From: Candidatus Bathyarchaeota archaeon | Lineage (GTDB): Archaea > Thermoproteota > Bathyarchaeia > Bathyarchaeales > DTEX01 | Direction: 5' to 3' | Length of the DNA: 15,034 nt | NCBI GenBank assembly: GCA_021162225.1 | Contig: JAGGZB010000127.1 | Span: 1-15,034, forward strand | In this document: in pieces, positions 7,223 to 14,671 of the stretch | Numbering within the stretch: position 1 is the first letter of the stretch | Layout: each line of letters starts with the position of its first letter | Position numbers and translations under genes: made by a program | The notes under the pieces: generated by a model | Database searches by the model: none | Seen by the model: only the letters and a program-made list of their open reading frames with translations | What the model was told of the DNA's origin: nothing

Positions 7223-10200
7223 TTGCACGGTAAAAAGGGACTATTAATTTTGGCGCTTCTCTTAGCTCCTCTAATCTCAGGATTCTGTAGTGTATCCTTG
7301 ATTAAGGCTGTTTCAACTCCTGCTGGAGTAGTAAGCGAGGATATTAACGAAAAACTATTACGTAGCATAAATATGGCGAATATAAAGGAGACAATACGCT
7401 ACTTCTCAACAACATACTCCAGCAGGTTTATAGGAACTGAAGGATATTATAAAGCAACCGAATATATAGCCAAGAAGTTTGAAGAGTATGGATTAAATGT
7501 TACCTTAATGGATTACAACGTGACTGTTCCCGTTAGTTATGGCGCTAACCTCACAGTCACCTCGGGGCCCGACAAAGGCCTCGTGATTCCCCTCTATCCC
7601 CTCATGCCAAATAATGTTCATCCATGTATGACTCCGCCTGGAGGAATAACGGGTCCATTAGTATATGCTGGAGACGGCTCCCTAGATAATGTAAAAGGAA
7701 AGGACATTAAAGGCTCTATTATTCTGATGAAGTTTAACAGCCGTGATCTATGGCTAACCTATGCTAGTCTAGGAGCAAAGGCCGTTATATTCCTCGAACC
7801 CGATTACACAATGCCTGACCAAGTCGCAACAAAAAGAGTCAATGTCCCATTAAACTTTCCGAGGCTCATGGTGAAGAAGGAGGATTCGCCAAAGCTCCTT
7901 GAACTTGCAAGAAAAGGAGCTAAAATACGTCTTGTATCCGACATGAGATTCGAAATCGTTAAGGCATATAATATTCTAGGGCTCCTTCCCGGAACAGATC
8001 CTGACCTAAGCGACCAGATAGTCATAATTTCCGCCTCTTATGATACATACTCGATAGTTCCGGACTTGGCTCCTGGAGCCGACTACTCCGTCAGCCTCGC
8101 GGTTCTGTTAGAGCTCGCTAAGTACTTTACTCAGAACAAGCCGAAACATCCAGTTCTCTTCGTAGCCTTTTCGGGCCTCACAGTGTCTGAGAGCGGACCA
8201 ATAGAATTCACTGAAGAACTAATATTTGGAGACAAATGGGAAACCCTGGGAAAGAATATAGCATTCATGATAGATTTGCAGCTGAGCAGCAGAGGAAGGG
8301 ATCTAGCTTTCATACAAGCTGGATTCTTTTACTACTTTGTCGATATCACAAGCACGTTCCACAGATGGTTCAACGAAAAAGTACTGAGTGAGATAAATCC
8401 GAAGATCCAGCAAGTCTGGACGGATATCTACGGAAAAGTTCCGCTTGAAGTCACTCCTGTGGGAATAATTGAGTACATGGGCGGTGGCATGTACCCAGAT
8501 GCGTGTTGGGCGCATGTACCGGAACCATACCTCATAAACTCTGAATCATGGATTGGAGCAACCGGGCTGGGCGTAACATTAAAGACGGCAGATGTGATAA
8601 CTTCTGATCTCTGGGGAACTCCACTAGACACTTTTGACAGAATGACTGAATCAAGCTTTAACAACATAAGGTATCAATACGAGTATGTTCTGGCCTTATT
8701 ATCCTTTGTGCTGAACCAGGACAAATATGATTTACCATGCACTCTTCCAGAAGCAAAGAGTAATAAATGGCTTAGAAGAGATGAGAGCCCTCCGGGTGAA
8801 TCAAAAATGTTCGTGCGAAGTAGCAAAGGTGTATCATCTATCCTCATAGGTCAAGTAGTAAAGTACAATTATCAGAAGGCTAAGTACGAGCCTGTTCCAA
8901 ACGCAATAGTTTATGTTGAACATTATCCGAGATATCTCGAATTCGGAGCGTATGGTCCGCAGCTTTTCAACTTCCGCATACAACATGAATATATAGCTCT
9001 TACGGATGAGAATGGAACATTCACTCTTAAGGGACTAATGATAGGCCCAGTAGATGGTTACGGCAGAGGAAAATATATAGCGACAGCATACGTTATCGAA
9101 AAGAACGGCTCGATAACGTATGCTCCGGATCTAGGATTTTATGGAGCCGGATCGTATCCGCTAGTCTTCGAGGTCATGAGAGGCCAGCTTGGAACCTTCG
9201 AGACTCCGAGAAGATTCGTAGTAGCGAAATTTGGATCACTAGCCCTCTTTAGCATATTCTATCCATACGTTCTAAGAGGGGTTGAGCCTCAGGACGCCTT
9301 CACAAGAAGCATTAAGGGTATAGCCACCCCGACAATGGGTGTGCAAGTGCTCGACTCAAAGACTCACTTCACTCCTCTAAGCTACGGCTATATATATGAT
9401 GACCTACGAGGAGTGGCGATGGTCTTCCTGCCATTAGATATAAAGGCAGAAATAGTGCTACGAGACTCCGATCATAACTTCATGGGGATTCTCACGAACT
9501 CGACAGAAGACTCCCCGATGGGAACAGGATTCAAAACCTCCTACAGAACGGTCTTTGTGAAATCAACAATAACGCAGATAGCCATAGACACCTTTAGACT
9601 CAACAACTATAGGTTCATGCTGGGAAAATCGAAGGGGGTCTCGGACATTGTAGCTGAAGAGCTCATAGGCAAATCTAAAGAGGCCTTGGAAGCGGCGATG
9701 AAGAGCATCGCCACGAAAGATTATAAGACGTCCAGAATAATGTCGCTCAAATCCCTCTACTACAGTATCAGAGCATACGCAAAAGTTGTTAACATGACGA
9801 CCGAGATACTAAACGCCACAGTCTTCTTCTTCGCCCTGCTTGTACCATTCGCCTTCCTCGCCGAAAGACTCTTCTTCCACTCTGAAGGATACGGAAGAAT
9901 CATAGGAGTCTTCCTATGCTTCGTAATCCCAGCTGTTATCCTATACTTCTTCCATCCAGGATTCTCTCTAGCCTCACAAGTCTTCGCCCTCCTAATGGGC
10001 TTCTTAACATTCATCCTGACAATGCCGGTCCTCATCCTCCTGTTTTACAGAGCCTTCGTACATTTCAGAGAGCTTAGAGCGAAGGAGATAAAGGCACATG
10101 AAGTCGAGGTTGGACGGCTAGGCAAATTCATAGCAAGCGTAACCGTGGGCATCGAGAACATGAGAAAGAGGAAGTTCAGAATGGTCTTAACACTATTAAC

Positions 10201-11821
10201 GCTTGTCCTGTTATCATTCTCCATGATAGCGGCTATGTCCATGTCAAACTTCACATTACAGGCGGTCTTCCCAGGCAAGGGAATAAGAATCCCATACAAC
10301 GGCTTATTCATAAGAAGACCTGACCAGTTCCTGCCACTCTCAGATAACATGATCACATACATAACCTCCCAAATACCGCCAGGCTCTATAGTGGCAAAGA
10401 GGGCGGCATACTATCCCATAGGAGTAGACTATCCATCATTATGGATAGTCTCAGAATCAGGAAAAGTCAGACTAGAATCTCTATGGGGCTTATCCCCACA
10501 CCAAGACGAGATAGATTCGATCTTAAGAACAGCTATGATCAAGACAACCCCGCCAGGACGCTGGTTCGTAGATGAGGATTACTTTACATGCTTAATCTCA
10601 AGCAGAACCGCCGAGAAACTCAAGGTTTCTGTGGGAGACACCGTCAGGATATTGGGCTTTGACTTCACAGTTATAGGCATATACAATTCAACGATTATAA
10701 ACATGTCCACCGACCTTGACGGGTTAAACTCATATCCACTGAACATCTATGAAGCAACGCCTGAACAGCGTATATACACGTATGGAGACGAGATGGTCAT
10801 AGTCCCATACAAGTTCGTTGAGGACTTGGGCGGAAGACCATATGCCCTATCAATAAAGATTGAAGATCCATCAACTATTCGATCGCTTGCCACCGAATTC
10901 GCTAATCAGCTTCCACAGATCAACATTTACGCAGCCATAGGCGAATCGGTCTATCAATACACCGTTGCAGCAATGTCTGGAGTTCAAGGATGGCAACTAT
11001 TAATACCGCCGCTCGTTATAGTCGCCCTTCTAACATCAAACGTCATGCTAGGATCAGTATACGAGAGAAGAAGAGAGATCCACGTATTCAGCTCGGTTGG
11101 ACTATCGCCAATGGATGTAGGAGTGATGTTCCTAACAGAGACTATAATCTACGGAGTAGTAGCGGCAGTCATAGGATACGTGGCGGGAGTAGTAGCCCTA
11201 GCATGGGTAGCAGCCTCCACTCCAGGATTCGCCCCCAACTACACGAGCTGGATGGTCGTAGTAGTAATGCTAGTGACAATCCTAACAACTGTTCTCTCAT
11301 CTATATACCCGTGGAGAGAAGCATCTAGAATAGTAACTCCAAGCCTCGAGAGAAGATGGTCGCCTCCGACGAAGCCCGTCGGAGACCGCTGGGAGGTTCC
11401 ATTGCCATTTACACTAACAGATGACGCAGCCATAGGAGCCCTAGCATTCCTCCGCGAATACTTCTCAACCCACACAAGTGAAGAAGCAGGCATATTCGTA
11501 ACTAGAAAGCTAGAGTTTGGCAAGATCGAAGTTGAAGGAGAAACCCTCAACTGTCTTAGAGGAATATTCCGCCTAGAACCATTCAGAGCCAACATTGAAC
11601 ATGAAGCTATCATCTTCTTCCCGCGGATGGAGAACCGTAGAAGCATGAAGATCATACTAAACAGGACAGGAGGAGCACACAAACACTGGGTTAAGTCATG
11701 CTATCCATTCATAAGCGAGCTGAGAAGCCAGATGCTCCTCTACTCCGGATACCCGATGAGTAGAAAGAAGCCCTACATAGATGAGGGTATGAAAATAATA
11801 AAGAAGATAAAAGGTGAATAG
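7223..11821 (+). CDS. chimeric membrane protein: degenerate M28 peptidase ectodomain fused to FtsX/MacB-type permease
   Basis: A 1532-residue protein (numbering from TTG 7223). Domains in order: signal/anchor segment (about 5-28); PA-like insertion (100-245); M28 aminopeptidase-like fold (245-500); carboxypeptidase-regulatory-like beta sandwich (540-610); beta-rich segment (to 795); helices (805-858); three membrane helices (863-942); linker GIENMRKRKFR and first FtsX helix (984-1006); extracytoplasmic domain (1010-1250); three helices with the FtsX-like RRREIHVFSSVGLSP cytoplasmic loop (1282-1296); soluble C-terminal domain (1367-1532). The M28 site is broken: the GHxD His is S272, the GEE pair is L319-T320 and the HTPxDT His is G465; only D287 and probably D351 persist. 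I infer a ligand-binding, non-hydrolytic ectodomain. FtsX-like permeases normally pair with an ABC ATPase, which is absent here. The stop lies 2 nt before the second OPT-like start, so translation is probably coupled. Confidence 0.83.
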   Translation: MHGKKGLLILALLLAPLISGFCSVSLIKAVSTPAGVVSEDINEKLLRSINMANIKETIRYFSTTYSSRFIGTEGYYKATEYIAKKFEEYGLNVTLMDYNVTVPVSYGANLTVTSGPDKGLVIPLYPLMPNNVHPCMTPPGGITGPLVYAGDGSLDNVKGKDIKGSIILMKFNSRDLWLTYASLGAKAVIFLEPDYTMPDQVATKRVNVPLNFPRLMVKKEDSPKLLELARKGAKIRLVSDMRFEIVKAYNILGLLPGTDPDLSDQIVIISASYDTYSIVPDLAPGADYSVSLAVLLELAKYFTQNKPKHPVLFVAFSGLTVSESGPIEFTEELIFGDKWETLGKNIAFMIDLQLSSRGRDLAFIQAGFFYYFVDITSTFHRWFNEKVLSEINPKIQQVWTDIYGKVPLEVTPVGIIEYMGGGMYPDACWAHVPEPYLINSESWIGATGLGVTLKTADVITSDLWGTPLDTFDRMTESSFNNIRYQYEYVLALLSFVLNQDKYDLPCTLPEAKSNKWLRRDESPPGESKMFVRSSKGVSSILIGQVVKYNYQKAKYEPVPNAIVYVEHYPRYLEFGAYGPQLFNFRIQHEYIALTDENGTFTLKGLMIGPVDGYGRGKYIATAYVIEKNGSITYAPDLGFYGAGSYPLVFEVMRGQLGTFETPRRFVVAKFGSLALFSIFYPYVLRGVEPQDAFTRSIKGIATPTMGVQVLDSKTHFTPLSYGYIYDDLRGVAMVFLPLDIKAEIVLRDSDHNFMGILTNSTEDSPMGTGFKTSYRTVFVKSTITQIAIDTFRLNNYRFMLGKSKGVSDIVAEELIGKSKEALEAAMKSIATKDYKTSRIMSLKSLYYSIRAYAKVVNMTTEILNATVFFFALLVPFAFLAERLFFHSEGYGRIIGVFLCFVIPAVILYFFHPGFSLASQVFALLMGFLTFILTMPVLILLFYRAFVHFRELRAKEIKAHEVEVGRLGKFIASVTVGIENMRKRKFRMVLTLLTLVLLSFSMIAAMSMSNFTLQAVFPGKGIRIPYNGLFIRRPDQFLPLSDNMITYITSQIPPGSIVAKRAAYYPIGVDYPSLWIVSESGKVRLESLWGLSPHQDEIDSILRTAMIKTTPPGRWFVDEDYFTCLISSRTAEKLKVSVGDTVRILGFDFTVIGIYNSTIINMSTDLDGLNSYPLNIYEATPEQRIYTYGDEMVIVPYKFVEDLGGRPYALSIKIEDPSTIRSLATEFANQLPQINIYAAIGESVYQYTVAAMSGVQGWQLLIPPLVIVALLTSNVMLGSVYERRREIHVFSSVGLSPMDVGVMFLTETIIYGVVAAVIGYVAGVVALAWVAASTPGFAPNYTSWMVVVVMLVTILTTVLSSIYPWREASRIVTPSLERRWSPPTKPVGDRWEVPLPFTLTDDAAIGALAFLREYFSTHTSEEAGIFVTRKLEFGKIEVEGETLNCLRGIFRLEPFRANIEHEAIIFFPRMENRRSMKIILNRTGGAHKHWVKSCYPFISELRSQMLLYSGYPMSRKKPYIDEGMKIIKKIKGE
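7520..7560 (+). repeat. nested intragenic stem-loop
   Basis: GTGACTGT (7520-7527) pairs with ACAGTCAC (7553-7560). Inside it GTTAG (7532-7536) pairs with CTAAC (7545-7549), leaving an 8-nt loop. It lies in the PA-like part of the M28-FtsX gene. The two stacked helices are perfect, but a structure of this size may arise by chance in 15 kb. Confidence 0.4.
9085..9124 (+). repeat. perfect 15-bp inverted repeat with 10-nt loop inside the M28-FtsX gene
   Basis: AGCATACGTTATCGA (9085-9099) is the exact reverse complement of TCGATAACGTATGCT (9110-9124). The 10-nt loop is at 9100-9109. It encodes the two strands and the turn of a likely beta hairpin (TAYVIE-KNG-SITYA) in or just after the beta-sandwich domain. 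A 15-bp perfect match this close is far beyond chance expectation for the window. Confidence 0.85.
10426..10451 (+). repeat. perfect 11-bp inverted repeat with 4-nt loop inside the M28-FtsX gene
   Basis: AGACTATCCAT (10426-10436) pairs exactly with ATGGATAGTCT (10441-10451) across the loop CATT. It lies in the extracytoplasmic domain of the FtsX-like half and codes for DYPSLWIVS. It would form a stable RNA hairpin in the operon mRNA. Confidence 0.75.
11364..11384 (+). repeat. GC-rich 8-bp stem-loop inside the M28-FtsX gene
   Basis: CTCCGACG (11364-11371) pairs with CGTCGGAG (11377-11384) around AAGCC. Flanking GGT/ACC could extend it across a bulge. It falls just after the last membrane helix, at the start of the C-terminal soluble domain. 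Arms of 8 bp can occur by chance, but the GC content makes this one stable. Confidence 0.45.
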
Positions 11822-11823
11822 GA

Positions 11824-13707
11824 ATGAGTGTGGAAGTTCGTGCAGAGGAAAGAAGAAGCGGTTTAACCCCGAGGACAGTAGCAGCAATCATATATAGCTC
11901 ATTAATCTTGCAGCCAGCCGTTATATGGCTCACTCTAGCGGCGGGAATAAACCTAGGCGCAAGCTTAGCAATGTGTATAACCATCCTTATAGTAGAGTTG
12001 ACGGCCCTATCCGGTAAGGAGCTAACCCCACAGGAGCTCTGGACAATCTATCTAACATCAGCTCAGTCAGGAATAGAAACAGTAATGTTCAACATCCTCT
12101 TCCAGACGTACGTCAGAAAAAGCCCCATGACCCTGATGTTCAAGACACCAACCGGAGAGCCAATGGTAAACGCTATCCCGGACTGGTATGCTCCGCCTCC
12201 AAACTCTCCAGGCGTCCTGCACAGAAACATATGGAGCCCAGAGTTCTTTATGCCAGTAATGGTCTTGGCTCTAGGAACATTCATCATAATGAGAGTCATA
12301 GGCATAGGCTTGGGATTCTACATGCACAGCATCTATGTTGTCCAAGAAAATCTTCCATTCCCCCAGATCCAAATGTACACCGAATCCCTCGAATCCTTCC
12401 TAGACCGTAAGGGAAGCAGATTTAGAGTGCTCGTTTGGATGGCTGTGATAGGCTTCATCTACGGAACAATCCTCTACGGGCTTCCCCTACTATCAAAAGG
12501 AGTCATAAGGCCTATACCAATACCTTGGGCTGACGCCACACCTCTATTCGAACCGTTTGTTCCAGGAATAATAGTAGGCATGGCCACCGACATATTCGCG
12601 TTTGCATTCGCATTCATGATCCCCTTCAACGTTCTGGTATGCATAATCATAGGCTCCTTCGCAATATACCTAATAGCAAACCCCCTCTTGGTGAAGATGT
12701 ATCCGGGAGGCCTATTCGATTGGTCCCCCGGGATGTCCGCTACTCTCATATATCAATGGTCCACACTTTACGTTTGGGCTAGCTTCCTAATCGGCATGAC
12801 CATAGGGGCAGGATTATACCCGCTTATAAGAAGGCCTCAAGTCGTCATCAACGGCTTCAAAAGCATATTGAGGCCGGCGACAAAGGAGACAGCTAAAATA
12901 AGAACAGTCTCCCTAGCAATGTTCTTCGGAGGATCCATAGCCCTAATAGCGCTTAACTACTATCTCGTACCTGTCCCAGAGCTCATCCCATGGATCACGC
13001 TCCTAGTAGTCGGCGGAACATTCGTTATGACAGTAATCGGCGGTAGGGCCCTCGGAGAGTCCGGAATGGGCTTTGCAAACCTATACTTCAGAGAAGCAAC
13101 GCTTCTAGCGAGCGGTTACCAAGGAGTAGACATATGGTTCGCTCCACTAAACATAACGATGAGCGGTGGATACTGGGCAAGCTTCTTCAAAGGATGCGAT
13201 ATCACGAAGACCACATACCTAAGCCTAGTAGCGGCGACCATGATCGCCACGGCAACCTCATACGTCGTTTCACTGATCTTCTCAGGGATATTCTGGAGCA
13301 TGGCTGAGATCCCGTCTGAAACCTACCCCGCAACTATAGTGTTCTGGCCTGTTCAGACAATAATGACTCTCATATGGCCGTCAAGAGCCATGAATGTCTT
13401 CTATCCCTCAAGAATAATACTCGGCCTAGTATTGGCAGTTGTTCTCGGAATAATTGGAGACATAACTCATCTGCCAATAAGCGTCATGGGCCTCGCCATA
13501 GGTTTCTCAAGCCCAACTCCAACGGCACTCTCGCTCCTAATAGGTGGAATAATAGGAAAGGTGATGGAGAGGCAGCTCGGAAAGAAGTGGTGGGCTGCAC
13601 ACAAGTCAGTGATCGTCGGAGGTCTCCTCCTAGGAGAAGGAGTCGCCGTCTCACTATACTCATCAATCTCGATTATAAAGACAGCTCTGTGGGCACTGCC
13701 ATTCTAA
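11824..13707 (+). CDS. OPT-like multispanning membrane protein 2
   Basis: A 627-residue polytopic protein with about 12-15 hydrophobic segments. It shares with the OPT-like protein at 4516-6504 the block LTPQELWTIYLTS (67-79, matching TLEELGVIFSIY) and QENLPFPQIQMYTES (174-188, matching ERLPFPLAQAISD), so the two are probably distant paralogues. Near the C-terminus, GGIIGKVMERQLGKKWW followed by GGLLLGEG (574-606) resembles the terminal region of OPT transporters. The ATG lies 2 nt after the stop of the M28-FtsX gene, and its Shine-Dalgarno AGGTGA (11812-11817) is inside that gene's last codons, so the two are translationally coupled. A heterodimeric or cooperating transporter pair with the first OPT-like protein is inferred. 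Peptide or metal-chelate transport is possible from the superfamily; the substrate is not evident. Codon style is rich in CTA, ATA and C-ending codons, like the second half of the preceding gene. Confidence 0.72.
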   Translation: MSVEVRAEERRSGLTPRTVAAIIYSSLILQPAVIWLTLAAGINLGASLAMCITILIVELTALSGKELTPQELWTIYLTSAQSGIETVMFNILFQTYVRKSPMTLMFKTPTGEPMVNAIPDWYAPPPNSPGVLHRNIWSPEFFMPVMVLALGTFIIMRVIGIGLGFYMHSIYVVQENLPFPQIQMYTESLESFLDRKGSRFRVLVWMAVIGFIYGTILYGLPLLSKGVIRPIPIPWADATPLFEPFVPGIIVGMATDIFAFAFAFMIPFNVLVCIIIGSFAIYLIANPLLVKMYPGGLFDWSPGMSATLIYQWSTLYVWASFLIGMTIGAGLYPLIRRPQVVINGFKSILRPATKETAKIRTVSLAMFFGGSIALIALNYYLVPVPELIPWITLLVVGGTFVMTVIGGRALGESGMGFANLYFREATLLASGYQGVDIWFAPLNITMSGGYWASFFKGCDITKTTYLSLVAATMIATATSYVVSLIFSGIFWSMAEIPSETYPATIVFWPVQTIMTLIWPSRAMNVFYPSRIILGLVLAVVLGIIGDITHLPISVMGLAIGFSSPTPTALSLLIGGIIGKVMERQLGKKWWAAHKSVIVGGLLLGEGVAVSLYSSISIIKTALWALPF

Positions 13708-13740
13708 AACCTGCATCCCCAAAAATAACTCAGAACCCCC

Positions 13741-13745
13741 TTTTT
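13741..13745 (+). terminator. possible T5 terminator after the transporter operon
   Basis: CCCCC followed by TTTTT, 33 nt after the second OPT-like stop and before a new TATA-like element. It fits archaeal T-tract termination by position. No hairpin precedes it. Confidence 0.35.
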
Positions 13746-13746
13746 A

Positions 13747-13762
13747 TGATAACTTTTAATTA
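13747..13762 (+). promoter_or_regulatory. candidate BRE/TATA promoter of the isomerase gene
   Basis: TGATAA followed by CTTTTAATTA (13753-13762). Transcription would start near 13783, just upstream of the GAGGTGA ribosome-binding site (13785-13791). TTCTATATTT at 13764-13773 is an alternative TATA box but would leave almost no leader. Confidence 0.38.
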
Positions 13763-13795
13763 CTTCTATATTTCTCAAATCAGTGAGGTGAGACA

Positions 13796-14560
13796 ATGGG
13801 GACATTGAAGCTTAGCTTCATGACATTCGTCTGTCCAGAATGGAAGATCGAGAAGATAGTTAAATTCGCTAGAGAAGCCGGCTACGACGGAGTTGAGATC
13901 AGAGTTGACGCTGGACATAAGCATGGTATCTCCTCTAAATCTTCATCAGAGGAGAGGAGATACGTGAAGAAGCTCTTCGACAATGAGGGCGTAGATGTTG
14001 CAAGCATCGCAACGTCAGTGCAGTTTGCCTTCTCAAATCCCGAAAAGCGTAGGGAGAATATAGAATCCGCCAAGGCAAACATCGAACTCGCAGGTGACCT
14101 TGGAGCTAAAGTTGTAAGGATCTTCGCTGGAGGAGACGTGCCCGAGCTAACTGACGAAGTAGCCGAGTATGTAGCGGAGGCCTTCACGGAGGTTGGGGAG
14201 TACGCGACAGAATACGGAGTCTGTCCATTACTTGAAACATTACACGATATAGTCAAAAGTGCAGATGACGCCATAAAAGTTATAAAGAGAGTCAAAACGT
14301 CAAACTTTGGAATCTTATGGAATCATTCCGACATAGATGAGAGATCATTCAACATGGTTAAAGACTACATTAAACACTTTCACGTTCATGACGAAGTATT
14401 AGATCCACGCAATGATAACGTGCTAAAATTAGCAAGAAAAATGAAGACAACCAACTTCGACGGCTACGTATCCCTAGAGATAATAAAAGGACATAATCTG
14501 CCCGAAGACCTGCTCATCGAAACAGCTAAAAGACTAAAAAGATATATTGAGGAGGCCTAG
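13796..14560 (+). CDS. sugar phosphate isomerase/epimerase (xylose-isomerase-like TIM barrel)
   Basis: A 254-residue protein of usual family length. It belongs to the AP-endonuclease-2/xylose-isomerase-like TIM-barrel group, which includes hydroxypyruvate isomerases, tagatose/psicose epimerases and inosose dehydratases. Strand signatures are KLSFMTFVCP (5-14), GYDGVEIRVD (29-38), GAKVVRIFAGG (103-113) and PLLETLHD (144-151). Metal-ligand candidates are E147, N176/H177, the HFHVHDE cluster (H196, H198) and E228 in YVSLEI, so an active divalent-metal site is likely. The ATG has GAGGTGA 4-5 nt upstream. It lies 88 nt after the transporter operon, with its own promoter candidate, so it may be monocistronic. 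It could act on a sugar derived from the pathway at the left of the window, but nothing in the sequence ties it to a particular substrate. It is cytoplasmic. Confidence 0.85.
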   Translation: MGTLKLSFMTFVCPEWKIEKIVKFAREAGYDGVEIRVDAGHKHGISSKSSSEERRYVKKLFDNEGVDVASIATSVQFAFSNPEKRRENIESAKANIELAGDLGAKVVRIFAGGDVPELTDEVAEYVAEAFTEVGEYATEYGVCPLLETLHDIVKSADDAIKVIKRVKTSNFGILWNHSDIDERSFNMVKDYIKHFHVHDEVLDPRNDNVLKLARKMKTTNFDGYVSLEIIKGHNLPEDLLIETAKRLKRYIEEA

Positions 14561-14595
14561 CATCCAAGAATTAGCATATTTCATCCTTAAATCCA

Positions 14596-14608
14596 TTCTT
14601 CTTTTTCT
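14596..14608 (+). terminator. pyrimidine/T-rich tract after the isomerase gene
   Basis: TTCTTCTTTTTCT, part of a longer pyrimidine run, starts 36 nt after the isomerase stop and precedes a new TATA box. It is consistent with archaeal T-tract termination. No hairpin is evident. Confidence 0.42.
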
Positions 14609-14618
14609 GTCTCTTCTC

Positions 14619-14633
14619 GCAAGCCTTATATAT
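14619..14633 (+). promoter_or_regulatory. archaeal BRE/TATA promoter of the M29-like gene
   Basis: GCAAGC (14619-14624) and CTTATATAT (14625-14633) form the best TATA match in the window. Transcription would begin near 14655, leaving a leader of about 17 nt that contains the GAGGG ribosome-binding site at 14659-14663. Confidence 0.6.
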
Positions 14634-14671
14634 CCAGCGATCAAAGACATCTCCTTCAGAGGGAAGTTTTT

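Noticed and set aside
7893..7921. 8-bp inverted repeat AGCTCCTT/AAGGAGCT, and similar ones at 4151-4171, 4900-4919, 9370-9415 and 13929-13955
   Set aside because: Perfect 8-bp arms with loops up to about 30 nt are expected several times in 15 kb, so these are not evidence of function alone.
11239..11682. 147-codon open frame on the minus strand
   Set aside because: It lies entirely inside the FtsX-half coding frame, which is well supported by domain motifs. No promoter or ribosome-binding site supports it, and its Ser/Arg-rich translation resembles no protein family.
13374..13808. 144-codon forward frame overlapping the end of the second OPT-like gene
   Set aside because: It is out of frame with a clear membrane-protein gene, is Arg/Asn-rich, and continues through the terminator and promoter region into the next gene's start.
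13882..14295. 137-codon minus-strand open frame
   Set aside because: It lies antisense to the sugar isomerase gene. Its Ser/Thr/Pro-rich translation is a typical shadow of Glu/Lys/Ala-rich coding sequence.
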